From a virus: a DNA stretch of 20,617 bases. Every line of letters begins with the position of its first letter. Within the stretch, counting starts at the first letter, position 1. The notes under the pieces were generated by a model. That model saw only the letters and a program-made list of their open reading frames with translations, did not search any database and was not told the DNA's origin. This document shows positions 12,710 through 19,832 of this stretch, piece after piece. The DNA lies in the IMG/VR virus record IMGVR_UViG_3300046822_000211, positions 1 through 20,617 of that record. One strand, written 5' to 3'. A program made the position numbers and the translations under genes.

Positions 12710-15232
12710 ATGCCCAACCAGTCAGAGATCGCGAGCGCGACAACCGAAAACGAGGAGCAGGTACAGGAAGATATCGCGCGGTTTAAACCCGGCGAGCTTG
12801 TTCCTATCGATGCCACAAACGATCGCGTCGACCTCGACGAAGAGGACGAGAGCGACCTTACCGTCGACGAGAAAAAGACGACTCTCAGCAGCCTTGCCGA
12901 TCGAGTCGCACAACGGGATCTAGTCAGCCGGCGGATCGAGGTCCGCGATTGCTGGAAAGCACGCTATTTTTACCGCGGCAACCAACACCTGCTACTCGGC
13001 CGTAACCAAGCCTGGGTTTTACCGCAGCAGGTCCTTATGGGCGGCCAGAGTTACGACGATCACAGCCAGGAAACCAATATTTACTTGGCCTTTGGCGACA
13101 CGATCGAGGCCGCACTCACGGCCGGCACGCCGTCTGTTAGGTTTGAGGCCCAGGACCCGAAAAACGCGGCCGATATCGATGCAGCTTGCAACGCCGACCG
13201 CGCGCGCCTGCTAATCGAGCGCAATAACAACATGATTGTGCTGCAGGAGGACCTCTCCCGGTTTCTATGGACCGACGGACGGGCCCTTGTTTACGTTCGG
13301 CACGTCCTGGACGCGCAGCGGTACGGCTATTCACACGCCGGAGTAAGCGCCGTCGAGGATCAGATCTCGTACCTGCCCGAAGAGGGCGGCGAGGGCCCGG
13401 AAAAACTCGAGGCCCCCGATCTCGGCGCCGAGGGCGGCGAAAGCGAGGATCCCGACGAGGGCGAAGTACGCGGATCTGAGGTTATTCGCGTCCTGGGAGC
13501 CCTCGAAACAAAGCTTCCGATCCAGGCCAACGACCTCGCCCACTCGGCTTACCTGCAGTTTTCCGAGGAAATGGATATCACGACGCCGAAGGCGATGTAC
13601 CCGGAGCAATCCGACGACATTACGCCGGCGACCTCGCCGACCGCGGAGAGCGACTACGAACGCCTCGCGCGCACGTCGATTATGATGGGGATGCGGCCGT
13701 CGAGTATGACGTCCGACTCGATGACCTATAACACCACGGTCCAGCGGACATGGGTCCGGCCGAGCTTCTTTTTCGAGGAGAAAGACGACACCCGGCGCCA
13801 GTGGCTTTTCAAGATGTTTCCCAAGGGCGCGATGGTGGTAATTGTGGGCAAGGTAGTTTGCGAGGCCCGCAACGAATCGATGGACGATCACTGGACGCTA
13901 ATCCACGCGCGGCCAGGCGACGGGATGCACCGGCCGGCCCTCGGGCAGCCTGTGATCCCACTCCAGGAAAAACTCAACGATTGCATGGATCTAGTGCACG
14001 AGAGCTTTATGCACTTAATCCCGCGGATCTGGACCGATACCGAGCAGTACGACGTCGACGCCGCCAACGACACCCAACGCGCGCCTGGCCAATACATGAA
14101 GATGCAGCGCAAAGGCGACAAAGACCTCGCCGGCAACTTCTTCGTTGAGCCACAGATCCAACTCGCCGCCGGCTTGCTCGAGTACATCCAGAACCTTTTC
14201 GGCGAGTTTTCGCAGTTCCTATGCGGCGCCTTCCCGGCCCTTTTCGGCGGAAACACCGGATCGAACGACACCGCGCAGGGGATCGCCAGCCAGCGGGATC
14301 AAGCCCTCGGCCGTGTCGGTTTGACCTGGCGCAACATGAAAATCGGATATGCCTCGATCATGCGGCAGGCCGTGATGGCCGCGGCCGAATACCGCAAAGA
14401 GGTAATGACTGGCAACGTGCAGGGCGCCGACGGCCAGGAGACACAGATCGCGATCGATCCCGACGACCTTAAGGGGAATGTACTTTGCTTCCCGGACACG
14501 GACGAGAACTTCCCCGAGTCCTGGGTTGCCCAACGCGCGGTTTGGATGAACCTGCTAGAGAGCGCCAAAAACAACCCGGTCCTGGCCGCGATCCTGGCCG
14601 CGCCGCGCAACCTGCTAATTGCCAAGGACAAGATTGGGGTTAGCGAAATCGTGATCCCGACCGCGGCGAGCTCGAAAAAGCAATTGGGCGAGATCGCGCT
14701 ACTCCTCGAGGGCGGGCCGCAGCCTAACCCGGCCCTACAGCAGGCCGAGCAGAAGCTTGCCGAGCTTATGCCGAGGGCCGCACTCGATCCCACGGTCGAG
14801 CAGGAGATCCTACAGCTACAACAGCAGATCCAGGCCATACCTCCGCAGATCTCGAGCGTAAAGGTCGGAAAACTCGACAACGACCAAATCGAAATGACCG
14901 AAATCGAGACATGGGCGAACGATAGCGAGGGGATCAAGGCCGCGGCCGAGAAGCAAGACGGTTACGCCAACGTAATGCTCCACTACGACGAGCACGCCGC
15001 AGCTATGGCGCAGAAGGCGGCCGGCAAACAGGCGCCGCCGGCGACGAAGCCCGTATCGCTGTCACTCAGCGCCAATTTGAAGGATCTTCCGCCCGAAGGC
15101 CAGGTACAAGCGGCGGCAGAGTTTGGGATCAAACTCGACCAGCAGAAGCTTGTGGCCGAGGATGCCCAGGACAAGATCAACGAAGCGGCCGCGGCCGTCA
15201 GGCCTCAACCTGTACCCGCGACCGTCCAGTAA
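12710..15232 (+). CDS. Portal protein
   Basis: This 840-aa protein is longer than many portals (400-750 aa). It forms the dodecameric vertex channel for DNA packaging and head-tail joining. The body has TPSVRFEAQDPKNAADIDAA, LSRFLWTDGRALVYVRHV (residues 183-200) and the region ending ARPGDGMHRPALGQPVIPLQ. A later helical part reads LFGEFSQFLCGAFPALFGG with GIASQRDQALGRVGLTWRNM, which is typical stem-and-clip helix and wing sequence. Residues 216-256 are an acidic insertion (Glu/Gly/Asp-rich) without matching structure. The C-terminal 150 residues are Gln/Ala/Glu-rich (about 660-840) and may be a long barrel or an extension. The ATG directly follows the previous stop. The assignment is strong from context and pattern. 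Confidence 0.8.
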   Translation: MPNQSEIASATTENEEQVQEDIARFKPGELVPIDATNDRVDLDEEDESDLTVDEKKTTLSSLADRVAQRDLVSRRIEVRDCWKARYFYRGNQHLLLGRNQAWVLPQQVLMGGQSYDDHSQETNIYLAFGDTIEAALTAGTPSVRFEAQDPKNAADIDAACNADRARLLIERNNNMIVLQEDLSRFLWTDGRALVYVRHVLDAQRYGYSHAGVSAVEDQISYLPEEGGEGPEKLEAPDLGAEGGESEDPDEGEVRGSEVIRVLGALETKLPIQANDLAHSAYLQFSEEMDITTPKAMYPEQSDDITPATSPTAESDYERLARTSIMMGMRPSSMTSDSMTYNTTVQRTWVRPSFFFEEKDDTRRQWLFKMFPKGAMVVIVGKVVCEARNESMDDHWTLIHARPGDGMHRPALGQPVIPLQEKLNDCMDLVHESFMHLIPRIWTDTEQYDVDAANDTQRAPGQYMKMQRKGDKDLAGNFFVEPQIQLAAGLLEYIQNLFGEFSQFLCGAFPALFGGNTGSNDTAQGIASQRDQALGRVGLTWRNMKIGYASIMRQAVMAAAEYRKEVMTGNVQGADGQETQIAIDPDDLKGNVLCFPDTDENFPESWVAQRAVWMNLLESAKNNPVLAAILAAPRNLLIAKDKIGVSEIVIPTAASSKKQLGEIALLLEGGPQPNPALQQAEQKLAELMPRAALDPTVEQEILQLQQQIQAIPPQISSVKVGKLDNDQIEMTEIETWANDSEGIKAAAEKQDGYANVMLHYDEHAAAMAQKAAGKQAPPATKPVSLSLSANLKDLPPEGQVQAAAEFGIKLDQQKLVAEDAQDKINEAAAAVRPQPVPATVQ

Positions 15233-15243
15233 CAAAAACTCAG

Positions 15244-15265
15244 ACTCAGAAAAGGAGAACGTATG
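15244..15265 (+). repeat. 22-bp leader shared with 19811-19832
   Basis: The sequence ACTCAG, then AAAAGGAG, then AACGTATG is identical at 15244-15265 and 19811-19832. It includes the ribosome site and start codon of the scaffold-like gene here and of the partial gene there. Here ACTCAG is doubled (15238-15249). Confidence 0.85.
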
Positions 15266-16552
15266 GCCGGCGACGAAGAGGTTTTGCTAGGTTTGGGCGG
15301 CGAGGGTGGAGGGGAAGGCGGCGGCGAGGGCGGCGACGAAGGCGGCGTAATTGTCGAGGAGGAGCCCGGATCCGGCGGCGAAGGCGGCGAAGGCGAAGGC
15401 GGCGAGCCTGGCACTGGCGAAGAGGGCGAGGAGCCCGCGGCAGGAGCACGGAGGCCCGCAGCGTATGGCCCGAAGGAATTAAAGGCCGACCTGCAGCGCC
15501 TTAAGGAGCTCGATCCCAACCTGGCGCAACGCTACCAGCGGGCTTTTTACAAGGTTTCCCAGGTCGATAAGCTTGGCAGCTTCCAGGAGATCTCTCAGAA
15601 ACTCGAGGCGATCGAACTCCATGGCGGCGCCGAGGCAATCGCCGAAAACGCGCAAACGGCACAGAACGCTATCGCACTCGAGCGCGGGTTTGAAAAGGGC
15701 GATCCGCGCGTAATCGACGGATGGGCGAAAGACTTCCCCCAGGGATTCTCCCGGCTTATGCAGCCAGGCCTCGAGAAACTCCGCACCGTCGACCCGGAAA
15801 ACTACGAGAGGCAACGGACACGCCTCGGGCACGAAATGATGGATCACTACGGAGTGTATTCCGTACTTGAGACCATGAAGGCCGCGATCGACGGCGGCAA
15901 ACCCGAGGAAGTAGCCAAGGAATTTAACAAGCTTGGCAAATTCTTTGGCCAGGTCCGCAGCCTGGCGCAGCGCAGCGCGGCGGATCCGAACGATGGGCGA
16001 TCGAAAGAACTCGACACCCGCGAGCAGGAGATCGAGCAGGAAGCCGGAAAGGTTTTCCGCGGCCAGGTCCGGACCCAGGTCAACGCCAGTGTTACGACGA
16101 GCGTAAACAAGCAATTGCGCGACCTGCTAGGGAATCGGAAATTGTCGCCTCAGACCGGCAACCGCTTGCGGAAGGAGATCGCCAGCGAACTCGCGAAGGC
16201 GGTCAACACCGACCCGAATTACCAACGCCAGTACGAGGCGATTATGACCGCCAGGGATCACGGCCGCGCCGTTACGTTCATTTCAAACGCGGCTTTGAAG
16301 AAAGTCCCCGGAGTCGTGCGTCAACTGGTGAAGGAGTTTAACTTGCTCACCGCGCGCCCTGGCGCCGGCCGAACGCCTGGGACGGGGAAGCAACCCGCCG
16401 GCGCCGCACCGGTCCGGAGAGTAGGCGAGCAGCGGATCATAACCGGCAAACCAAAGGCCGACGAAGTCGACTGGACACGGAGCGAGAAATCTGTTTTTAT
16501 TCAAACCCATGGCCAGGTTTACGACAAGCGCGGCAACGTTCGAAAGTGGTAG
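15263..16552 (+). CDS. Scaffold-like capsid assembly protein
   Basis: This 429-aa protein opens with an acidic Gly/Glu stretch at residues 9-60 (repeated EGGGEGG-type units) and continues into a long, highly charged helical region rich in Lys, Glu, Arg and Gln from about 70 to 330. The C-terminus ends HGQVYDKRGNVRKW. Position between portal and major capsid gene, acidic N-terminus, helix richness and lack of catalytic motifs all fit a scaffolding protein that templates prohead assembly and then leaves. No serine-protease motif is visible, so a fused prohead protease is unlikely. It is preceded by the strong leader at 15244 with AAAAGGAG. Confidence 0.65.
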   Translation: MAGDEEVLLGLGGEGGGEGGGEGGDEGGVIVEEEPGSGGEGGEGEGGEPGTGEEGEEPAAGARRPAAYGPKELKADLQRLKELDPNLAQRYQRAFYKVSQVDKLGSFQEISQKLEAIELHGGAEAIAENAQTAQNAIALERGFEKGDPRVIDGWAKDFPQGFSRLMQPGLEKLRTVDPENYERQRTRLGHEMMDHYGVYSVLETMKAAIDGGKPEEVAKEFNKLGKFFGQVRSLAQRSAADPNDGRSKELDTREQEIEQEAGKVFRGQVRTQVNASVTTSVNKQLRDLLGNRKLSPQTGNRLRKEIASELAKAVNTDPNYQRQYEAIMTARDHGRAVTFISNAALKKVPGVVRQLVKEFNLLTARPGAGRTPGTGKQPAGAAPVRRVGEQRIITGKPKADEVDWTRSEKSVFIQTHGQVYDKRGNVRKW

Positions 16553-16679
16553 CCGGATCCGCGCAATCGTTCGAAAGATCTTCCGCCTCGGCAAGCCCGC
16601 GGATGAGCCACACGACGAGGCCCGCAAGCTAATACTTGCAGAGGAAGCGTTTTACAAACGCTTTAAGCGAAATGGATAG
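16509..16679 (+). CDS. Hidden 56-aa basic protein, unknown function
   Basis: An ATG at 16509 opens a frame of 56 codons ending TAG 16677-16679. It overlaps the scaffold-like gene by 44 nt and the next gene by 8 nt (ATGGATAG). The second half is protein-like: SRIRAIVRKIFRLGKPADEP, then HDEARKLILAEEAFYKRFKR, an amphipathic basic helix pair. It fills a gap of 119 nt that otherwise has no gene. No ribosome site stands out, though translation could be coupled to the preceding gene. It is a plausible small assembly or regulatory protein; function is unknown. Confidence 0.5.
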   Translation: MARFTTSAATFESGSRIRAIVRKIFRLGKPADEPHDEARKLILAEEAFYKRFKRNG

Positions 16680-17016
16680 ACGCGGGTTTCTGAGGTCACT
16701 TGTGGGCGGCGTAGCCGTTGCGGCGGCCGTCCGTACATTTCCGTTTAGGGTTTACAGCTTTCCGCCGGCGCCCGTCCTTGCAGGGAATGAGTTTTTAGAT
16801 CATTTCGCTTGGTACGTGACCCCCGGGCAGGCCGCGGCCTATAAGGAACTCCTCGGCGAGCTTAAGCAGATGCCCGGCACCACGGAAGTTATCGACGTCA
16901 ACGACCGCCTTAAAATTATTACTTTCGCGCCGGTCAGGCGGCCGGCGATCGCAATCGCGGATATCCCGCGCACGCGATACGGATATCACGCAAAATTTTC
17001 TCGCCTCTCCGATTAG
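16672..17016 (+). CDS. Protein with a twin-arginine-type signal
   Basis: This 114-aa protein has an ATG start at 16672, with an N-terminus MDRRGFLRSLVGGVAVAAAV. The R-R-x-F-L motif with a hydrophobic stretch of moderate length is the form of a Tat export signal, followed by RTFPFRVYSFPP. A polar mature part follows (about 85 residues) with FLDHFAWYVTPGQAAAYKEL and TTEVIDVNDRLKIITF. Short proteins of the form 'MDRRTFL...' beside capsid genes are a recurrent phage family; whether they truly use Tat is unknown. An upstream TTG (16636) would add 12 residues before the RR motif and is less likely. It overlaps the hidden 56-aa gene by 8 nt. Confidence 0.6.
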   Translation: MDRRGFLRSLVGGVAVAAAVRTFPFRVYSFPPAPVLAGNEFLDHFAWYVTPGQAAAYKELLGELKQMPGTTEVIDVNDRLKIITFAPVRRPAIAIADIPRTRYGYHAKFSRLSD

Positions 17017-17075
17017 CCTCGAGCCCGGACTCTCGTTAAACCGAAAAGGGCGAAGCGAAGCAGGCGGATGCACGA

Positions 17076-17091
17076 CTCCCCCACGGGGGAG
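17076..17091. promoter_or_regulatory. GC hairpin in the leader before the capsid gene
   Basis: CTCCCCC (17076-17082) and GGGGGAG (17085-17091) are perfect complements. They give a 6-bp stem with a CACG loop, or 7 bp with two bases between. It lies within the 168-nt stretch before the capsid start. No T-run follows. It may stabilise the capsid mRNA or influence its translation. A matching CTCCC...GGGAG hairpin follows the gene. Confidence 0.4.
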
Positions 17092-17184
17092 CACTGGACG
17101 CCACACAAACGGCCAGCAGCGAAGGCCGCCGGATCTCAGACCGGCAAACGCAGCGACCAAGTCAGCACCATCCAGAGTAACAAC

Positions 17185-18522
17185 ATGACAGCCCTAGCAA
17201 CGCCCGACGTAGAGGCCGTTGAGCTTGAGGCAGTTCGGGAGGAAATTCCCGATCTGATGCTTACCGAGGACACGTTTTATACCCGTCTGAAAAAGGCGGG
17301 GCGCGTGATCCCGATGAGCACCTCGACCGGCGGCGGATACGGCAGCAGCTTCGATGCGAGCGGCCGGCCTGCCCTCCGTATTCCCATGCGGATCAAAGCA
17401 GGTTCGACTCACACGCAGTTTGACGCCAACGGCGGCGACATGGGCCGCGGCACGGGCTCCAATTATGCAGCGCAGTTTCTTTCCCCGGTTTCCTTCTCGG
17501 AAGCCTGCGAAATCACCGCGCAAGCACAATGGAGTACCGACAGCGGTAAAAAGTCCCGTGTCAACGTTAAGGCGACCGAGTTTACCCATACCCTTGAACA
17601 GTTCAAAAGTAACCTCGACGCGGATCTCCAGGGCGACGGCTCCGGAACTCTCGCAACGGTTACGGCGGCTAGTTCGGGGAGCGGGGCGGCCGGTCCGTCC
17701 TTTTCAAACCTCACCGTTGACAACGCCAACCAGTTCTACGACAACCAGGTTATCCAGGTTTTCCCCTCGGTTGGCGGCACCACACGCGGCGCCTTTCAGA
17801 TCTCGTTTGTGGACGGCGTCACGAACACCCTTTGGAGCGCAGATCCTTTGCCGAGCGCAGGCGGCGCAACCGCGGCCAACGATATCCTCGTTGTCAACGG
17901 CGCAGCCGGCACGGCAGGGACCTCGATCATGGGGATCAAGGCCTACCAGGTAAACGGCAACACCGGGACATTGAACGGGCTTTCCCGCAATCAATACCCC
18001 GGCCGGCTATCCACGCCGACCGTTGACCTCGGAGGCGCGGCAATCACGGAAGCGACTGGCCGTTTCATCACCAGCAAGATCGCCCTGGCACTCGGCAACG
18101 AGTCGCCGGCTTTGGCGGATCTCGCATGGTATGCGAACGTGGACCAGGCCGCGGCCCTCGAAAACCTCGCCGTCCAGGTTGCGATCACCAACCAACAGCA
18201 AATCAAGGGGGATAGCTCCCAGGATATGCTGAAAAAGTTCACGCCCTCGACGTTTGTCGGTTACGACATCATCAAGAGCGTGCACGCACTTCCAGGCCGG
18301 CTCGACGCCCTCTGTCTCAAATACTGGGGGATCGGCGAGCTCAAGGCGGCCGACTTGTACGACGTCAACGGGCAAACGACTTTCCCGACGATCGGGAACT
18401 CGGGCGGCATCAACGCTTCGAGTATTTTCTACTTCGTGACCTCGATGAACGTCTACAACTCGAACGTTCGCGCCGGCGCGTATATCCAAAACGCGCAGAT
18501 CCCCGACGGGATCTTTGGGTAA
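17185..18522 (+). CDS. Major capsid protein
   Basis: This 445-aa protein is the abundant shell subunit, probably with the HK97 fold. It begins MTALATPDVEAVELEAVREE with an N-terminal arm, then VREEIPDLMLTEDTFYTRLK and a segment SSFDASGRPALRIPMRIKAG near residue 55. The middle (about 145-260) has Gly/Thr-rich beta strands with FVDGVTNTLWSADPLP. The end reads SMNVYNSNVRAGAYIQNAQI. Such Ala/Gly/Thr-rich, low-Cys composition and place after the scaffold and Tat-like genes fit. An in-frame ATG at 17068 would add 39 residues that are polar and look unlike the mature protein; ATG 17185 gives the natural start but has only a weak ribosome site. No upstream protease cleavage can be placed. Confidence 0.75.
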   Translation: MTALATPDVEAVELEAVREEIPDLMLTEDTFYTRLKKAGRVIPMSTSTGGGYGSSFDASGRPALRIPMRIKAGSTHTQFDANGGDMGRGTGSNYAAQFLSPVSFSEACEITAQAQWSTDSGKKSRVNVKATEFTHTLEQFKSNLDADLQGDGSGTLATVTAASSGSGAAGPSFSNLTVDNANQFYDNQVIQVFPSVGGTTRGAFQISFVDGVTNTLWSADPLPSAGGATAANDILVVNGAAGTAGTSIMGIKAYQVNGNTGTLNGLSRNQYPGRLSTPTVDLGGAAITEATGRFITSKIALALGNESPALADLAWYANVDQAAALENLAVQVAITNQQQIKGDSSQDMLKKFTPSTFVGYDIIKSVHALPGRLDALCLKYWGIGELKAADLYDVNGQTTFPTIGNSGGINASSIFYFVTSMNVYNSNVRAGAYIQNAQIPDGIFG

Positions 18523-18528
18523 TTCTCA

Positions 18529-18542
18529 CTCCCGCAAGGGAG
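18529..18542. terminator. Hairpin after the capsid gene
   Basis: CTCCC (18529-18533), loop GCAA (GNRA type) and GGGAG (18538-18542) form a stable small hairpin just after the capsid stop. A T-run is absent, so it may be an RNA-stabilising 3' end or a processing site more than a strong terminator. Confidence 0.4.
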
Positions 18543-18559
18543 ACCTGGGAGGGTGGGGG
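18538..18559 (+). other. Putative G-quadruplex between capsid and GroES genes
   Basis: The + strand has GGG, six bases, GGG, A, GGG, T, GGGGG (18538-18559), a full G3-N(1-7) four-run motif. Its first run is also the 3' arm of the hairpin at 18529-18542, so the two structures exclude each other. Confidence 0.4.
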
Positions 18560-18601
18560 CCGCGCATCCAGAGAAACGCGGAATTTTAGGAGATAGACTC
18601 A

Positions 18602-18967
18602 GTGGCGAAAAACACGAAATTGATAGTCGGACCCGATGAGCTCTCACGCCACGGGATCCAGATGCGAGTGCGCTATGTCCCGCGCGTGGACTTTATCCTT
18701 CTCGAGCGGATCAAAGACGAGGCCGATCTCAGTATTGGCGGGATTGTGATCCCGGATGAAGCCAAGAGCCAATCGAACAAGGGCCGAGTCGTGGCCTCGG
18801 GCGAGGGCCGATGGATCGGCGACCGACTTGTCCCGACCGGGCTTGTAGCCGGCGACGTGGTAGTTTTCTCGAAATATGGCGCCGAGGACCTCGAGCTCGA
18901 CGGCGAGCAGTATCTTCTAATGCGCGCCGACGAGGTCAAGCTTAAGGAAGTTTCGGTCCTCTCGTGA
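18602..18967 (+). CDS. GroES-like co-chaperonin
   Basis: This 121-aa protein is similar to GroES/Hsp10, which caps the GroEL ring and helps fold substrates such as capsid subunits. The pattern reads RYVPRVDFILLERI, then a mobile-loop-like DLSIGGIVIPDEAKSQSNKG with the GG-I-V-I-P core. The roof and barrel strands follow (RVVASGEG, AGDVVVFSKYGAEDLELDGE), then the closing YLLMRADEVKL. It is slightly longer than the usual 95-100 aa because of a basic N-terminal extension of about 20 residues. The GTG at 18602 is preceded by AGGAG at about 18588. Phage GroES (as gp31 of T4) usually replaces the host co-chaperonin for capsid folding; no GroEL gene is visible here. Confidence 0.85.
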   Translation: MAKNTKLIVGPDELSRHGIQMRVRYVPRVDFILLERIKDEADLSIGGIVIPDEAKSQSNKGRVVASGEGRWIGDRLVPTGLVAGDVVVFSKYGAEDLELDGEQYLLMRADEVKLKEVSVLS

Positions 18968-19074
18968 GCCCATGGCGCCCAGTTCATAGAAGCGGAGGCC
19001 CAGGCGCCGCCGGCGTGATGCTGATAGTCCTCGCCGCGATCGCCCTGGCCTTTGTGCTTTTCGGGCATTACTGA
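18964..19074 (+). CDS. Hidden 36-aa single-pass membrane peptide
   Basis: A GTG at 18964 overlaps the TGA of the GroES-like gene (GTGA). The frame ends TGA 19072-19074, which overlaps the next ATG. The product begins with a basic, Pro/Gly-rich stretch (SPWRPVHRSGGPGAAG, residues 2-17), then has a clear hydrophobic span VMLIVLAAIALAFVLF (residues 18-33), and ends GHY. A 16-residue, Ala/Val/Leu-rich span with positive residues before it fits a short inner-membrane helix. Perfect fit into the 106-nt gap with both junctions overlapping argues it is real. The role is unknown; a holin-like or membrane-bound assembly factor is possible. Confidence 0.55.
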   Translation: MSPWRPVHRSGGPGAAGVMLIVLAAIALAFVLFGHY

Positions 19075-19811
19075 TGGGTTGCTACTTTACCGGCGACGAG
19101 CGGATCCGACCTCCCGAGGAATACGTCGAGCACTTGACCAGGATCGGCGGGATCAATCGTTTCGGGGATCCCAATTTTATCCTCGTGTGGGGCCAAACCC
19201 GGACCTGGAAGATCTTTGGGACGGACGCCCGCGGCCGCAAGGGCCAGCATACCGTGCTGCAGTTCGGCGGCGTACCAGCTTGGCACCTAATGGCCTGGAA
19301 ACCTCCTGAGACCTGGGGAACGCCGGAATTGTGGTACGCCCTAACCTGGGATCCTGAGAGCAAGACGCATGGCCTCGGCGACTTCCCATGGCGAGGCGAC
19401 TACGCGCCTTGCCGTTTCAACCTGTACGTGCGGCGCATGATAGGCGGCGGCCTGCATTTCGACCCGGCCGGCAACGTAGTCAATAAGCCGGCAAAACTCG
19501 AGATCGACGCGATGCCCCTGGCGCATTGGGTTTTGGATCTGATAGTCCCGAACGTAATCAAAGACCAGGAAACGACTTACGCGCAACGCTGCGAGGCGGT
19601 CCGGAAACGTATGGAAGTAGAGAAAGCCAAGGCCGCACAGCAGGCTTTCGACGCCTACCGGGACGCGAGCCCGGCTTTCGGCGGCGCCGACTTTTCGAAA
19701 TCTTCGAACCGCGAGGCATGGATGCAGCGGATCAAAGAGAAGCAAGCGGGGATGAAGATCTCGGCCGAAGAAATCAAAAAACGGATGGGCTCAGGACACC
19801 GAACGTTTTAA
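19074..19811 (+). CDS. Conserved phage protein, unknown function
   Basis: This is a 245-aa protein. The first 130 residues carry an aromatic-rich pattern: RPPEEYVEHLTRIGGINRFG, PNFILVWGQTRTWKIFG, and AWHLMAWKPPETWGTPELWY. FPWRGDYAPCRFNLYVRRMI follows near residue 104. Later parts are helical (about 155-245), with a Lys/Glu/Ala-rich stretch and an end KKRMGSGHRTF. I have seen this Trp-rich block next to phage head genes, with no function assigned. Its ATG overlaps the previous stop by one base (TGATG), so translation is coupled. It is followed by the duplicated 22-bp leader. Confidence 0.6.
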   Translation: MGCYFTGDERIRPPEEYVEHLTRIGGINRFGDPNFILVWGQTRTWKIFGTDARGRKGQHTVLQFGGVPAWHLMAWKPPETWGTPELWYALTWDPESKTHGLGDFPWRGDYAPCRFNLYVRRMIGGGLHFDPAGNVVNKPAKLEIDAMPLAHWVLDLIVPNVIKDQETTYAQRCEAVRKRMEVEKAKAAQQAFDAYRDASPAFGGADFSKSSNREAWMQRIKEKQAGMKISAEEIKKRMGSGHRTF

Positions 19812-19832
19812 CTCAGAAAAGGAGAACGTATG
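19811..19832 (+). repeat. 22-bp leader shared with 15244-15265
   Basis: This copy is identical to 15244-15265 and starts on the last base of the previous stop codon. It supplies the AAAAGGAG ribosome site and the ATG at 19830. Confidence 0.85.

Noticed and set aside
16636-16671. TTG start at 16636 for the Tat-like gene
   Set aside because: It would put 12 polar residues before the RR motif. The ATG at 16672 gives a standard short n-region.
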